Shown here piece after piece: positions 55,505 to 63,451 of a stretch of 64,000 nucleotides of DNA. How positions within the stretch are numbered: the stretch's first letter is position 1; every line of letters begins with the position of its first letter. The stretch lies in NCBI RefSeq assembly GCF_012958305.1, contig NZ_JABBYO010000007.1, positions 248,001 to 312,000 of the forward strand, read 5' to 3'. This DNA is from Tautonia rosea (lineage in GTDB: Bacteria > Planctomycetota > Planctomycetia > Isosphaerales > Isosphaeraceae). The position numbers and the translations under genes were made by a program. The notes below the pieces were generated by a model that was not told the DNA's origin, searched no databases, and worked only from the letters and a program-made list of their open reading frames with translations.

Positions 55505-55597
55505 GTCAAAATGAGTTGGGTTTTCTTGCAAGGATCGACGGATGCTCACGGAGCAGCGAGGAGGCTCGGTTGGTGTCACGGTGAGGCGATAGATGAA

Positions 55598-56659
55598 TCA
55601 CCGTTTCTGGTCGGAGAAGCATGCGATGCCGCCTCCTTCGGTGGCGAGTGCCAGTCGACGTCCTTGAGGATCCCAGGAGAGGCAAGAAATTCCACTGTCG
55701 ATGGCAAACCTGTCCAATTGGGTCGCCTGGCGACCGAGTTTCCAAACCCCGATCGCGCCGTCAGCGAACCCAGCGGCAAGGCGAGCCTCGACTCGAGGTC
55801 GAAATGCCAATGACGTAATCCGAGATCCCGAGAGTCCGAATTGAAGCGGCGTGGTGCCTGCAGGGCCCTTTCCGGAGAAGTCCCAGACACACACCTCGGT
55901 CCCACCTCCCGTTGCCAGGAAGCGACCGGACTCATCCCAGGCGAGTTCCTGGACCTTGGTCGGATAGCCCCACATCTGAAGGTCGTCTCCGGTACGGAGG
56001 TCCCAGAAGTGGACAGTGGAATCCTGGTTGCCGGTGGCAAGGTAGCGTCCACTGGGACTCCAGCAGATGGTCAGCATCGAGCCTTTCCAGAAAAACTGCC
56101 GAAGGGGCTCGTCTCGATCGGGAGTCCAGATGGCCAGTTGCCCGTAGGATGCGGAGGCCAGTTGCTGCAGCTTCGGATGCCAGCGGATGTCGGCGATGGT
56201 GCTCGGGTGAGCGGGATAGGATCGCATCAGGTCGCCATCGGCATTCCAGAGCCGGAGACTCCGGCCTGCTGACGTTGCGAGCAGTGGAGCCTGAGCGCAC
56301 CAGGAGAGGCGTTCAACCCAGGCCGCACCCCCGTCGACTGCCGCGATTTGCTGGCCCGAGGCCGCATCCCAGAATCGCACCTTACCGTCTTGTCCGGCAC
56401 TGGCGAGTCGATCTCCTGTCGGGCTCCAGGAGATGGAGGTGGTCCCGAATCCATGACCGTCGAGCTGGTGCACCCATTCACCGGTCTGACCGTCGATCAG
56501 AGCGATCGGTCCGGCAATGGAGGCTCCGGCGAGTCTTCGACCGTCAGGTGACCATTCGATTGCGATGACATGATCATTCATCTCCTCGGCGGCCCAGAGC
56601 GGCTCGAAGACGGGAGTCGACGGTCCTCGGTTCCGCGCTCTCGGGTTCAAACGAGACAT
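55598..56659 (-). CDS. WD40 beta-propeller protein coupled to CobW
   Basis: 353 residues, made almost entirely of seven WD40 repeats (IEWSPDGRRLAGASIAGPIALID, SWSPTGDRLASAGQDGKVRFWD, ICWSPSGRYLATGNQDSTVHFWD and others). No signal peptide, so probably cytoplasmic. Its start lies 13 bases inside the CobW gene, forcing translational coupling. WD40 genes next to COG0523 GTPases also occur in cyanobacteria, where they are thought to belong to metal-starvation responses. A scaffold for metal transfer is plausible but unproven. Confidence 0.9.
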   Translation of the reverse strand: MSRLNPRARNRGPSTPVFEPLWAAEEMNDHVIAIEWSPDGRRLAGASIAGPIALIDGQTGEWVHQLDGHGFGTTSISWSPTGDRLASAGQDGKVRFWDAASGQQIAAVDGGAAWVERLSWCAQAPLLATSAGRSLRLWNADGDLMRSYPAHPSTIADIRWHPKLQQLASASYGQLAIWTPDRDEPLRQFFWKGSMLTICWSPSGRYLATGNQDSTVHFWDLRTGDDLQMWGYPTKVQELAWDESGRFLATGGGTEVCVWDFSGKGPAGTTPLQFGLSGSRITSLAFRPRVEARLAAGFADGAIGVWKLGRQATQLDRFAIDSGISCLSWDPQGRRLALATEGGGIACFSDQKR

Positions 56660-58050
56660 GCGCGGAACTCCTCGTTCAGTTCCTTTCGGTCGAGGTTACG
56701 GCCGATGAAGATCATTCGGTTGTGTCTTGGCTCAGTTCCCCAGTCGCGATCGGGGCGGCCGTCGAAAAGCATATGGACCCCCTGGAAGACAAATCGCCTG
56801 GGGTCTCCCGCGATGCTCAGGACTCCTTTCATCCGGAAAATGTCGCTTCCACGATCGCGGAGGAGGGTTGAGAGCCAGGTGTTGAGTTTTGTTCCATCAA
56901 GGTCGCCGGGAATGCTGATGCCGACCGAGGAGACCTCCTCATCATGTTCGTGGTCGGGTTTGTACTCGTGCGGTTGACTGGGTGTTATCGGCCCGTCCGG
57001 TCCTTCGAGGCGTGCGTTGAACTCGTCGGGATGGTGTTCCGAGAACATTACATAATGTCCGGGCGTTTCGATGCGAACCCCAAAAGAGGTCGTTTCCGAC
57101 CCAAGTTTCAAGTGGGCCAGGTGGGGGCCAGAGACGAAAGCGTTGCCGGGACTGACCTCGCGGCCATCGTCAGAAAAGGTCAGAACCGCATTCATCAAGA
57201 CGGTTTCTGAGGGCTCGGTTGCGTCGCCGAGAGGCAAGAGCGCCACGGCCATCGCGGGATCGGGGCCTGGTTCCATGACCCAGCGGTAGTCCCCTCGATC
57301 GAGCCGATAAACACCGCTCCATTCGAACGGATATTCCGGCTCCATGAATTTCGGGTCGACCTCCAGGGCCCGCTCGAGGTTGAAACCGCCGATGTTCAGG
57401 ATGCGGTCCATCTCGACCACCGCGTCCCTCGTCCGGTGGATCTTTGCGGCGGCGTTCATCGCCTTGAGCCGAGACTCCAGTCGCTCCAGTTCCTCGGGTG
57501 TCACCAGGTCGACCTTGTTCAACAGGATCACGTCGGCGAAGGCGATCTGCTCTTTCACTTCGTCCGAGTCGTCGATGTGCTGCCAGACATGCTTGGCGTC
57601 GACCAAAGTGACGATCCCGTCGAGCATGAGCTTCCCTTGCATCTCGTCGTCGACAAAGAACGTCTGTGCCACGGGTCCCGGATCGGCCAGGCCGGTTGTC
57701 TCGATCAGGATGGCATCGAAGCGATCCCGGCGCTTCATTAAGTTGCCGAGAATGCGGATCAGATCGCCGCGAACGGTGCAGCAGATGCATCCGTTGTTCA
57801 TCTCGAAGATTTCTTCCTCGGCGTCGATGACCAATTCGTTGTCGACGCCGACTTCACCGAACTCGTTCTCGATCACGGCGATTCGTCGGCCGTGCTGTGC
57901 GGTGAGAATGTGGTTTAACAGGGTTGTTTTGCCGGCGCCGAGGAAACCGGTCAAGACCGTCACGGGCACGCGTCGCTCATCGGTGGCAGTTGTCACGGCC
58001 GAGGCCTCGTCATCGAAGGGAGGAGATGGAATGGAAATACGGCTCGACAC
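56647..58050 (-). CDS. CobW/COG0523 family GTPase metallochaperone
   Basis: 467 residues. Walker A GFLGAGKTTLLNH (35-47), ENEFGEVGVDNELV, the signature metal site NNGCICC (C88, C90, C91), ETTGLADPGP and LLNKVDLV. A CobW C-terminal domain follows (FRMKGVLSIAG...FQGVHMLFDGR) with a short His/Asp-rich stretch (PDHEHDEE). An extra beta domain (about 240-370, including HYVMFSEHHPDEF) makes it longer than usual. COG0523 GTPases deliver Zn2+ or other metals to client proteins, and those controlled by Zur act in zinc starvation. The start is a GTG at 58050; GTG at 57996 is an alternative. Confidence 0.92.
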   Translation of the reverse strand: MSSRISIPSPPFDDEASAVTTATDERRVPVTVLTGFLGAGKTTLLNHILTAQHGRRIAVIENEFGEVGVDNELVIDAEEEIFEMNNGCICCTVRGDLIRILGNLMKRRDRFDAILIETTGLADPGPVAQTFFVDDEMQGKLMLDGIVTLVDAKHVWQHIDDSDEVKEQIAFADVILLNKVDLVTPEELERLESRLKAMNAAAKIHRTRDAVVEMDRILNIGGFNLERALEVDPKFMEPEYPFEWSGVYRLDRGDYRWVMEPGPDPAMAVALLPLGDATEPSETVLMNAVLTFSDDGREVSPGNAFVSGPHLAHLKLGSETTSFGVRIETPGHYVMFSEHHPDEFNARLEGPDGPITPSQPHEYKPDHEHDEEVSSVGISIPGDLDGTKLNTWLSTLLRDRGSDIFRMKGVLSIAGDPRRFVFQGVHMLFDGRPDRDWGTEPRHNRMIFIGRNLDRKELNEEFRACLV

Positions 58051-58060
58051 AGAACGGGCG

Positions 58061-58345
58061 TTACCGTCTGGGGTCCGACTGCGGGGAAGGGGCGAGACGT
58101 TTTACGTCGGCTTCGGTTACGAGTTCGAGGGGTGAGTGAATCGTGACCTGAACTGTTGGAGTTCGTTCATTGAGGATTGCGATCACCGTCTCCAGCGGAG
58201 GGCAGCCTGGCTCTGAGCATCGAAGCTCTGTAACCAAGACGGTGGCCTCTTCAGGGAGTTGAAAGGTGTCCATGACCCATTGTTTGATTTCCGAAACGCG
58301 AGCCCGATTCGACGGCTTTGGTGCGAAGTTCACAGGACCCATCAT
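58061..58345 (-). CDS. Small conserved protein with CSEPGCPPLE motif
   Basis: 94 residues. VSEIKQWVMDTFQLPEEATVLVTELRCSEPGCPPLETVIAIL is a recognisable small family that accompanies CobW-type GTPases. The two cysteines could bind metal. The start overlaps the stop of the upstream ferredoxin-like gene (ATGA at 58342-58345), and it ends 10 bases before the CobW start. Function is unknown; a metal-transfer partner of CobW is inferred from context. Confidence 0.8.
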   Translation of the reverse strand: MMGPVNFAPKPSNRARVSEIKQWVMDTFQLPEEATVLVTELRCSEPGCPPLETVIAILNERTPTVQVTIHSPLELVTEADVKRLAPSPQSDPRR

Positions 58346-58809
58346 GGTGTGATTGCTCCGGCAGGAGTGTCAGCTGAGACATCTGGCGAGGTGGTCTGGC
58401 ACCTGGGAGCAATCGTTGGGTCTGGCTCGGAGACGAACCACTCGAATCGTCTCGATTCAAAGGAAGGGGGGAGAGGGATGACACGGCCTTGCGTTCGGCA
58501 CTCCTCAGCCCAGGAAATTATCGCGTCGTAATCAGCATCTCCTCCGAGTTGGCCATACCAGAACGTGCCGTTTGGGGTCACCACGACGGCGACATTGGTC
58601 ACGTCACAAGGGCCGACACATCCAGAAATGGTCAGTTGAACGGATTTGTTCAAGGCCCCGGCTTTCCAGGCAGCCTTCAATCGATCGACAGGAACCTCTG
58701 GGTGTCCTCGGTCCGTGCGGCCGCAGCAGCAGCCCTTGCAGAGAATTAATTGCGCAAACGCCCGGCGGCGGGAGATGACCGGGCCTGGATCGGTCAGGGG
58801 CTGGTCCAT
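58342..58809 (-). CDS. Thioredoxin-like 2Fe-2S ferredoxin family protein
   Basis: 155 residues. Cluster ligands are visible in LILCKGCCCGRTDRGHPEVP and ISGCVGPCDVTNVAVVV, the pattern of thioredoxin-like [2Fe-2S] ferredoxins, and TFWYGQLGG matches their C-terminal strand. Such proteins occur near cobalamin or CobW-linked genes. The ATG at 58809 is chosen because GAGGAA precedes it; ATG at 58824 is possible. Role in this operon: perhaps redox sensing or electron supply (inference). Confidence 0.82.
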   Translation of the reverse strand: MDQPLTDPGPVISRRRAFAQLILCKGCCCGRTDRGHPEVPVDRLKAAWKAGALNKSVQLTISGCVGPCDVTNVAVVVTPNGTFWYGQLGGDADYDAIISWAEECRTQGRVIPLPPSFESRRFEWFVSEPDPTIAPRCQTTSPDVSADTPAGAITP

Positions 58810-58834
58810 CGTCCGGTTCCTCATGGCCGACAGT

Positions 58835-59122
58835 TCAGGAGGTTTTGGGATCGACACCCCGATTCGTCGCTCGACCGCGACGGGCCAAGAGCTTGGTGCC
58901 GAAACCGGCACCGACGAGAACCGAGAACAGCAACCCGTACGCTCCGAAGGCGAGGACATGGTCAAGCGTCGACTCCGGCTCCAGGCCCAGGAAGTCGATT
59001 TTCTCCAGCAGATGACCGGTGTGGTGGGCAAGGAGGTAGACCACGAATCTCTCTTTGGCATGATGGTGAGTGAAAAACCGCCCCAGATGGCGGTCGATCT
59101 GATAATGAGTTATCATTACCAT
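58835..59122 (-). CDS. Small membrane protein, first gene of the CobW operon
   Basis: Up to 95 residues. A His-rich start (MITHYQIDRHLGRFFTHHHAKERF, seen in parts) leads to YLLAHHTGHLLEKIDFLGLEP and a C-terminal membrane helix (LAFGAYGLLFSVLVGAGFG) with a basic tail. Start unsure: ATG at 59122 or 59116 overlaps the Fur/Zur-type palindrome, while GTG at 59044 with AAGAGAG upstream leaves the palindrome in front of the gene and gives 69 residues. The many His residues fit metal binding. Ten to 25 bases separate it from the ferredoxin gene. Confidence 0.6.
   Translation of the reverse strand: MVMITHYQIDRHLGRFFTHHHAKERFVVYLLAHHTGHLLEKIDFLGLEPESTLDHVLAFGAYGLLFSVLVGAGFGTKLLARRGRATNRGVDPKTS
59100..59118. 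promoter_or_regulatory. Fur/Zur-type operator between regulator and CobW operon
   Basis: TGATAATGAGTTATCATTA contains two interleaved inverted repeats: TGATAA-TGAG-TTATCA (59100-59115) and TAATGA-GTTA-TCATTA (59103-59118). This closely resembles Fur-family boxes (GATAATGATAATCATTATC type). It is a rare A/T-rich island in GC-rich DNA and lies 52 bases before the regulator ATG, at the head of the divergent CobW operon, so one site could control both. Confidence 0.75.
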
Positions 59123-59169
59123 TGCGGGTCGTCAAGGGACTACCCCCGCGACATTGTGAGGTGAGAACG

Positions 59170-59565
59170 ATGAATTTGCGCAAAACACGACAGGGGCAAG
59201 CGATTCGTCGCGTGATTGCCGAGTCGGGTCGGCCGCTCAGTCCGGCCGAGATTCAGGAGGCGGCGAAACACGACATTCCGTCACTGGGGCTTGCGACGGT
59301 TTACCGGGTCATCAAGCGAATGGCTGAGGATGGGGAAGTGGCCGCGGTTCAGCTTCCGGGAGAGCCGCCGCGTTATGAAGATCAGCGTGTGGCGGCGAAG
59401 CACCATCATCATTTTCACTGCAATGACTGCGGACGGGTCTTCGACGTGCCTGGATGTCCGGGTGGGCTCGATGCGCTGACGCCGCCGGGATTCCAGGTGG
59501 ACCATCATGAACTGGTGCTGTATGGGCAGTGTGCTTTGTGTCGACGAGAGCCGACGACCTCGTGA
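59170..59565 (+). CDS. Fur family metal regulator, probably Zur
   Basis: 131 residues, typical length. N-terminal winged helix (RRVIAESGRPLSPAEIQEAAKHDIPSLGLATVYRVIKRM), then the hinge and metal sites HHHHFHCNDCGRVFD and QCALC, the two CxxC pairs of the structural zinc site. The CobW, small metal proteins and ABC genes beside it point to zinc (Zur) over iron, but this is inference. GAGGTGAG precedes the ATG at 59170. The Fur-type palindrome just upstream suggests autoregulation and control of the divergent operon. Confidence 0.88.
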   Translation: MNLRKTRQGQAIRRVIAESGRPLSPAEIQEAAKHDIPSLGLATVYRVIKRMAEDGEVAAVQLPGEPPRYEDQRVAAKHHHHFHCNDCGRVFDVPGCPGGLDALTPPGFQVDHHELVLYGQCALCRREPTTS

Positions 59566-59710
59566 CCGAAGTGAGAATTCCTCACCTGATTCAATCGAGA
59601 TTGGATCGATCAATTAGCAGAAAGGGTACGCGTCGGTTGCCTTGGTGAGTTGGGCTGAAGGGATGTCGCAAATGCAATAAACCGGAGCCGTCAACGACCG
59701 GGGTCGGGCT

Positions 59711-62700
59711 TCAGAAACGGCTGGGAGGCTGGTACGGGATCGGACTCAACCGTTCGGTTTCCTTAAGTTCGCCCGGGGAGATGGAATGCTGAGGGTCATG
59801 GGGAGCGAGGCTTTCGGGTGCGAGGAAGTGATTGGTGCCGAACTGTTGCCGTTGTTGCATGACACGAGTGAGGGACGAGAGTCCGGCGATGATCGTGACG
59901 GCACCAATCATTGCGATCGGCGACGACAGGTGCGACGGCCAGAAGGCGAGTCCGGAAAACCACCTCCAGCAGAGCGTCTGAACCAGAATCGCCATTGCTG
60001 CCGTGAAGGCCGGAGGAATGGCTCGCAGGCCGGGCAAAACAGTTGAGGAACCAAACTGGACCATGAGCATGGCCAGCGCTGTGAGCAAGGCGATCGAGAT
60101 GGCGGCCTGCCAGCCAAGGAAGATTCCGGCCAGCATCAGCACGGCGACCAGGCTGGCGCGTTGATCGGTGGCCAGGCAAAGGATTCCGCCCAGGAGCAGA
60201 CCGGTGAGCTGCCCGAGTCCACTGTTGAGCAGTTCAGCGGGTGAGAATCCGGATCTCGGAAGCCAATCGGGTCGGGGGAGTCGGAAGGGAACCGGGTGCA
60301 GTTCGGCCATGAGGATCGGGCCGAGGAAGCCCACGAGAATCGTCATGATGAGGAGTCGCCTCGGAATCCGGTGTCCATCGAAGGCGATCAGGGCAAGGCA
60401 GAGGGTCGTACAGAGCAAGATGAGATGATAGGCATAGAGGCTGATCAAATCCCACTTTGGATACCAGAGGATCCAGACGACTCCTGCGTAAAAATTGGGT
60501 TCACGAACCGGGACCGAGCCTCCTCCGGAAAGCAATTGCACTTCAAGTAGGGCCAGAAAGATGGCTCCCGTGACGGTTTCGACGATCGGGTAACGTGGCG
60601 AAATGGGTGTCTGACAGGATCGGCACCGTCCCCGCAGCCGGAGCCATCCGAGAATCGGAATGTTTTCCCGGAAGGTCAGGGCGGTGTGACAGGATGGACA
60701 GTGGGAACTCCTTCCCCAGATCGGCAACCCCTTCGGCATACGATACACCACGACATTGAGGAAGCTCCCGACCGAGGCCCCCAGGACGAAGAACCAGCAG
60801 GCGGTCATTCCCTTCAAGATCGCCATGGTTTGCTGATCGGACTGAGACAGATCCTCAATGGTCTCGATCCCGAGCGACCGCATGGTCAATTCGGAAGGGG
60901 AAGAGGCGGCCTGGGTTTCCTCGGAACGTTCCGAGTCGCTCGGTTTCATGCCCGCGAAGATTTCCGGGTAGGGTGGCAGTGTGGGCAACGCGTTCCCGTC
61001 GGCCTGAGCCGTTGAGCTTTCCAATCCGAGCGTGGCAAACAGAATCATCGCCGCACCGACCCAGGAGACGCGGCGATTGCCCTTGCTGGCTCGCTGCTTC
61101 GACGAGACGGAGACGGGCCGGAAGGCCGATTGGGTGCAGAGGCGAACCGCGTCGCGGCACTGAGATCGGATGACCTCGGTCTCGCCTTCTCCCGGATTCG
61201 CGATCGAGCTGGGTGCGTAGATGGCCCAGTCGGCCAGGGGGATGAGACGGCGGATCGCCTCCCGGGCTGAGGGATCCTCGAGCCGGTCGGCGGCGAAGCG
61301 ATACCAGTCTCGGAGGGTCGTGGAACCGGCACGGCCGATTCCGGAGAGCTGGGCGCGACGCTCCAGAAGTCGAACCGTGACGATCACCGAGTGTCGAGCC
61401 CCGCCGTGGAACGTGAGCCGCCAGATGAGCGTGGCGATGACCCCGGCCAGCCAGGAGCGAAACCCGACCAGAAGCCCGACCACAGCGAGAGTGCCCAGCG
61501 TTCGGACGGGGTGTTGGACGATCCAGTAGAAGACTCTGCTCACCGCCTCACCCAACCGGGCGAGCAGCGCCGGTTCCGGCCCAAGGACCTCAAAACCGGG
61601 AGTAGCCTCGACGACGATCCATTCCTGAGTCGGCAATTGCACCTCGACCCAGGTATGCAGATCGGCGGGCCAGAAGACCGGCGTCCAGCGTGAATCGGGA
61701 TCGTACCGATCGGGATTCGCGTAGAGCCCCTGGACGAATCGAGCCGGGTATCCGAGGCTTCGTAACAGGAGGCAAGCGGTGCTGGCGAAAATGTAGTCGT
61801 CGCCACGGCGTTGCTCGAAGAGAAAATGGGCGATTGGGTCGTCGACCTCGGAGGGGATGACGGCGTTCTCATCCCATTCGTAATCGGTCCGCAGGTGGTC
61901 GGTAATCGCCTCGACTTGCGACCAACCGCGGTCAAGGCCTTTGGTCCATTGCTCGGCGAGGGCTCGGATGCGCGGGTCGAGTGGGCGGTGGTCGGGAGCG
62001 TCGGGGGAGCCGACAGTCATGCTGGTTCGGAGGTATTTCGGCAGGGAGTAAGATCGGCCTGGCGGCATCGAGCAAGCTCGGAGCCGAACGGGGTCGATCG
62101 TAGGGGTGTGCGTTTCGAGCTTTGTTTGCTTGGGCAAGGCATCGGCGCGGTATCGGAGGATGCCTTCCTGGGCCAGGGCGAAGAAATTCGGTCGGTCGAT
62201 CCGGTCGATCCGAAACCGGTCGCAACCGGGGGGGAGGGGGAGCTGTGGAGCCTCGATCTCTCCGACCACAATTTCGTGGGAGATTGCCCCGGCGTTGATC
62301 GACTGGTCGGTCCGGGGCAGCTCGATCCATCCTGCGAAGCCGAGTTGAAGCTCGATGGAATCGGCCCCCAGGGTCGGCTCGACCCAGGATCGGCCGTCGA
62401 ACTCGTCGAAGGCCAGCATTCGGAGATGAAGCGGGGTCTTCCCCCGAACCGAATAGGCTTCGCCGGCCGATTGATCGGGGCGTTTGGAATCGCGTCGAGG
62501 ACCTCCCCGGACCACCGAGAACTCTCGGGTCGGGTTTGACTGGCGCGATTGTTCCTCCTGAAGCTCGCCCGACTGGTTCTGGATGGCCACAGCCAGACTG
62601 CGGCGATTGTTGAATTCTTCGGGATCGCCGTAGCGTTCGGTGCTGGCGTCGTAGAGGGAGGTGTCCTTAGTTTCGAGGAAGATGTCGGAATCGACGGGAC

Positions 62701-63451
62701 CGGAGGTGGTCGGGTCGTTGATCCCCTGGGCGAGGTTCGGGCCATCTCCCACGCCAGATTGAGCGGAGGCATCGGCGATGGTGGTTCCGCCGGAGGTCGG
62801 CATCAATTCACCCAGCACGCCGATCGTTCGACGGGGACCGACCACGAGCACGGTCATCGCTCCGACGAGCAACCCCCAGACGAGGATAGCAAGAACCGGG
62901 GGGCGATGGTTCGTTCCCTCCAGCAGCTTGATCTGGATAAAGCTCCAGTAGAGCAGGATCAACCAGTAGCTGCCGAGCAGGGCATAGGCCGTCGCCAGGA
63001 CGTAGAGCAGGCGGTGCTCTCCCAGAACCGAGCTGAATAGCATGAGCGCCAGAGACAGGCCGCCGGAAAGTCTCAGGCAGATGGGATTGCCCGCCAGCGC
63101 GATGACCGAGAGGGCGGCGTCTCGCAGCAAGAGGACCAGCATGGTTTCGTAGGCAAGCGCGGGCATCCCTGCGATGGTCACGCCGAGGTCCACCCCCCAA
63201 AGCACAGCGACCATGGCGCAGGAGAGGAGCATGGTGGCAACCGAGGGAACGTCTTCCGATTGCCTCCTGCGGGAGAGAAAGGCATGGACGATCACCGCCC
63301 AGCCGGTCAGCAAGGCGACCTGAAGGACCCGAAAGGCACCATGCACGCCGGGACGATCGAGCGTGTATTCGGCCGTGAGCACGGAGATCGCCACCAGAAC
63401 GAAGCCGAGCCGGACGAGTTGCCGACCGGCCCGTGTTTCCTCAGTTCGCAT
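59711..63451 (-). CDS. Transglutaminase-like / prepilin peptidase fusion membrane protein
   Basis: 1246 residues in one frame. The N-terminal part (1-210) has about seven membrane helices, then a TgpA-like extracytoplasmic region with a transglutaminase core (515-620). The canonical catalytic Cys position reads Asp (RGDDYIFAS, D552), His is kept (DLHTWVEV, H599), and the Asp position is Glu (VVEATPGF, E615). After membrane segments at about 650-680 and 797-810 comes a prepilin-peptidase-like half: CPSCHTALTFRENIPILGW and CRSCQTPISPRYPIVE (C918, C921, C943, C946), first peptidase Asp in FDGHRIP (D1025). The second GxGD motif is replaced by SLVAVLMLAG (L1101). Probably not an active peptidase. 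It overlaps the DUF58 stop by 11 bases. Confidence 0.85.
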   Translation of the reverse strand: MRTEETRAGRQLVRLGFVLVAISVLTAEYTLDRPGVHGAFRVLQVALLTGWAVIVHAFLSRRRQSEDVPSVATMLLSCAMVAVLWGVDLGVTIAGMPALAYETMLVLLLRDAALSVIALAGNPICLRLSGGLSLALMLFSSVLGEHRLLYVLATAYALLGSYWLILLYWSFIQIKLLEGTNHRPPVLAILVWGLLVGAMTVLVVGPRRTIGVLGELMPTSGGTTIADASAQSGVGDGPNLAQGINDPTTSGPVDSDIFLETKDTSLYDASTERYGDPEEFNNRRSLAVAIQNQSGELQEEQSRQSNPTREFSVVRGGPRRDSKRPDQSAGEAYSVRGKTPLHLRMLAFDEFDGRSWVEPTLGADSIELQLGFAGWIELPRTDQSINAGAISHEIVVGEIEAPQLPLPPGCDRFRIDRIDRPNFFALAQEGILRYRADALPKQTKLETHTPTIDPVRLRACSMPPGRSYSLPKYLRTSMTVGSPDAPDHRPLDPRIRALAEQWTKGLDRGWSQVEAITDHLRTDYEWDENAVIPSEVDDPIAHFLFEQRRGDDYIFASTACLLLRSLGYPARFVQGLYANPDRYDPDSRWTPVFWPADLHTWVEVQLPTQEWIVVEATPGFEVLGPEPALLARLGEAVSRVFYWIVQHPVRTLGTLAVVGLLVGFRSWLAGVIATLIWRLTFHGGARHSVIVTVRLLERRAQLSGIGRAGSTTLRDWYRFAADRLEDPSAREAIRRLIPLADWAIYAPSSIANPGEGETEVIRSQCRDAVRLCTQSAFRPVSVSSKQRASKGNRRVSWVGAAMILFATLGLESSTAQADGNALPTLPPYPEIFAGMKPSDSERSEETQAASSPSELTMRSLGIETIEDLSQSDQQTMAILKGMTACWFFVLGASVGSFLNVVVYRMPKGLPIWGRSSHCPSCHTALTFRENIPILGWLRLRGRCRSCQTPISPRYPIVETVTGAIFLALLEVQLLSGGGSVPVREPNFYAGVVWILWYPKWDLISLYAYHLILLCTTLCLALIAFDGHRIPRRLLIMTILVGFLGPILMAELHPVPFRLPRPDWLPRSGFSPAELLNSGLGQLTGLLLGGILCLATDQRASLVAVLMLAGIFLGWQAAISIALLTALAMLMVQFGSSTVLPGLRAIPPAFTAAMAILVQTLCWRWFSGLAFWPSHLSSPIAMIGAVTIIAGLSSLTRVMQQRQQFGTNHFLAPESLAPHDPQHSISPGELKETERLSPIPYQPPSRF

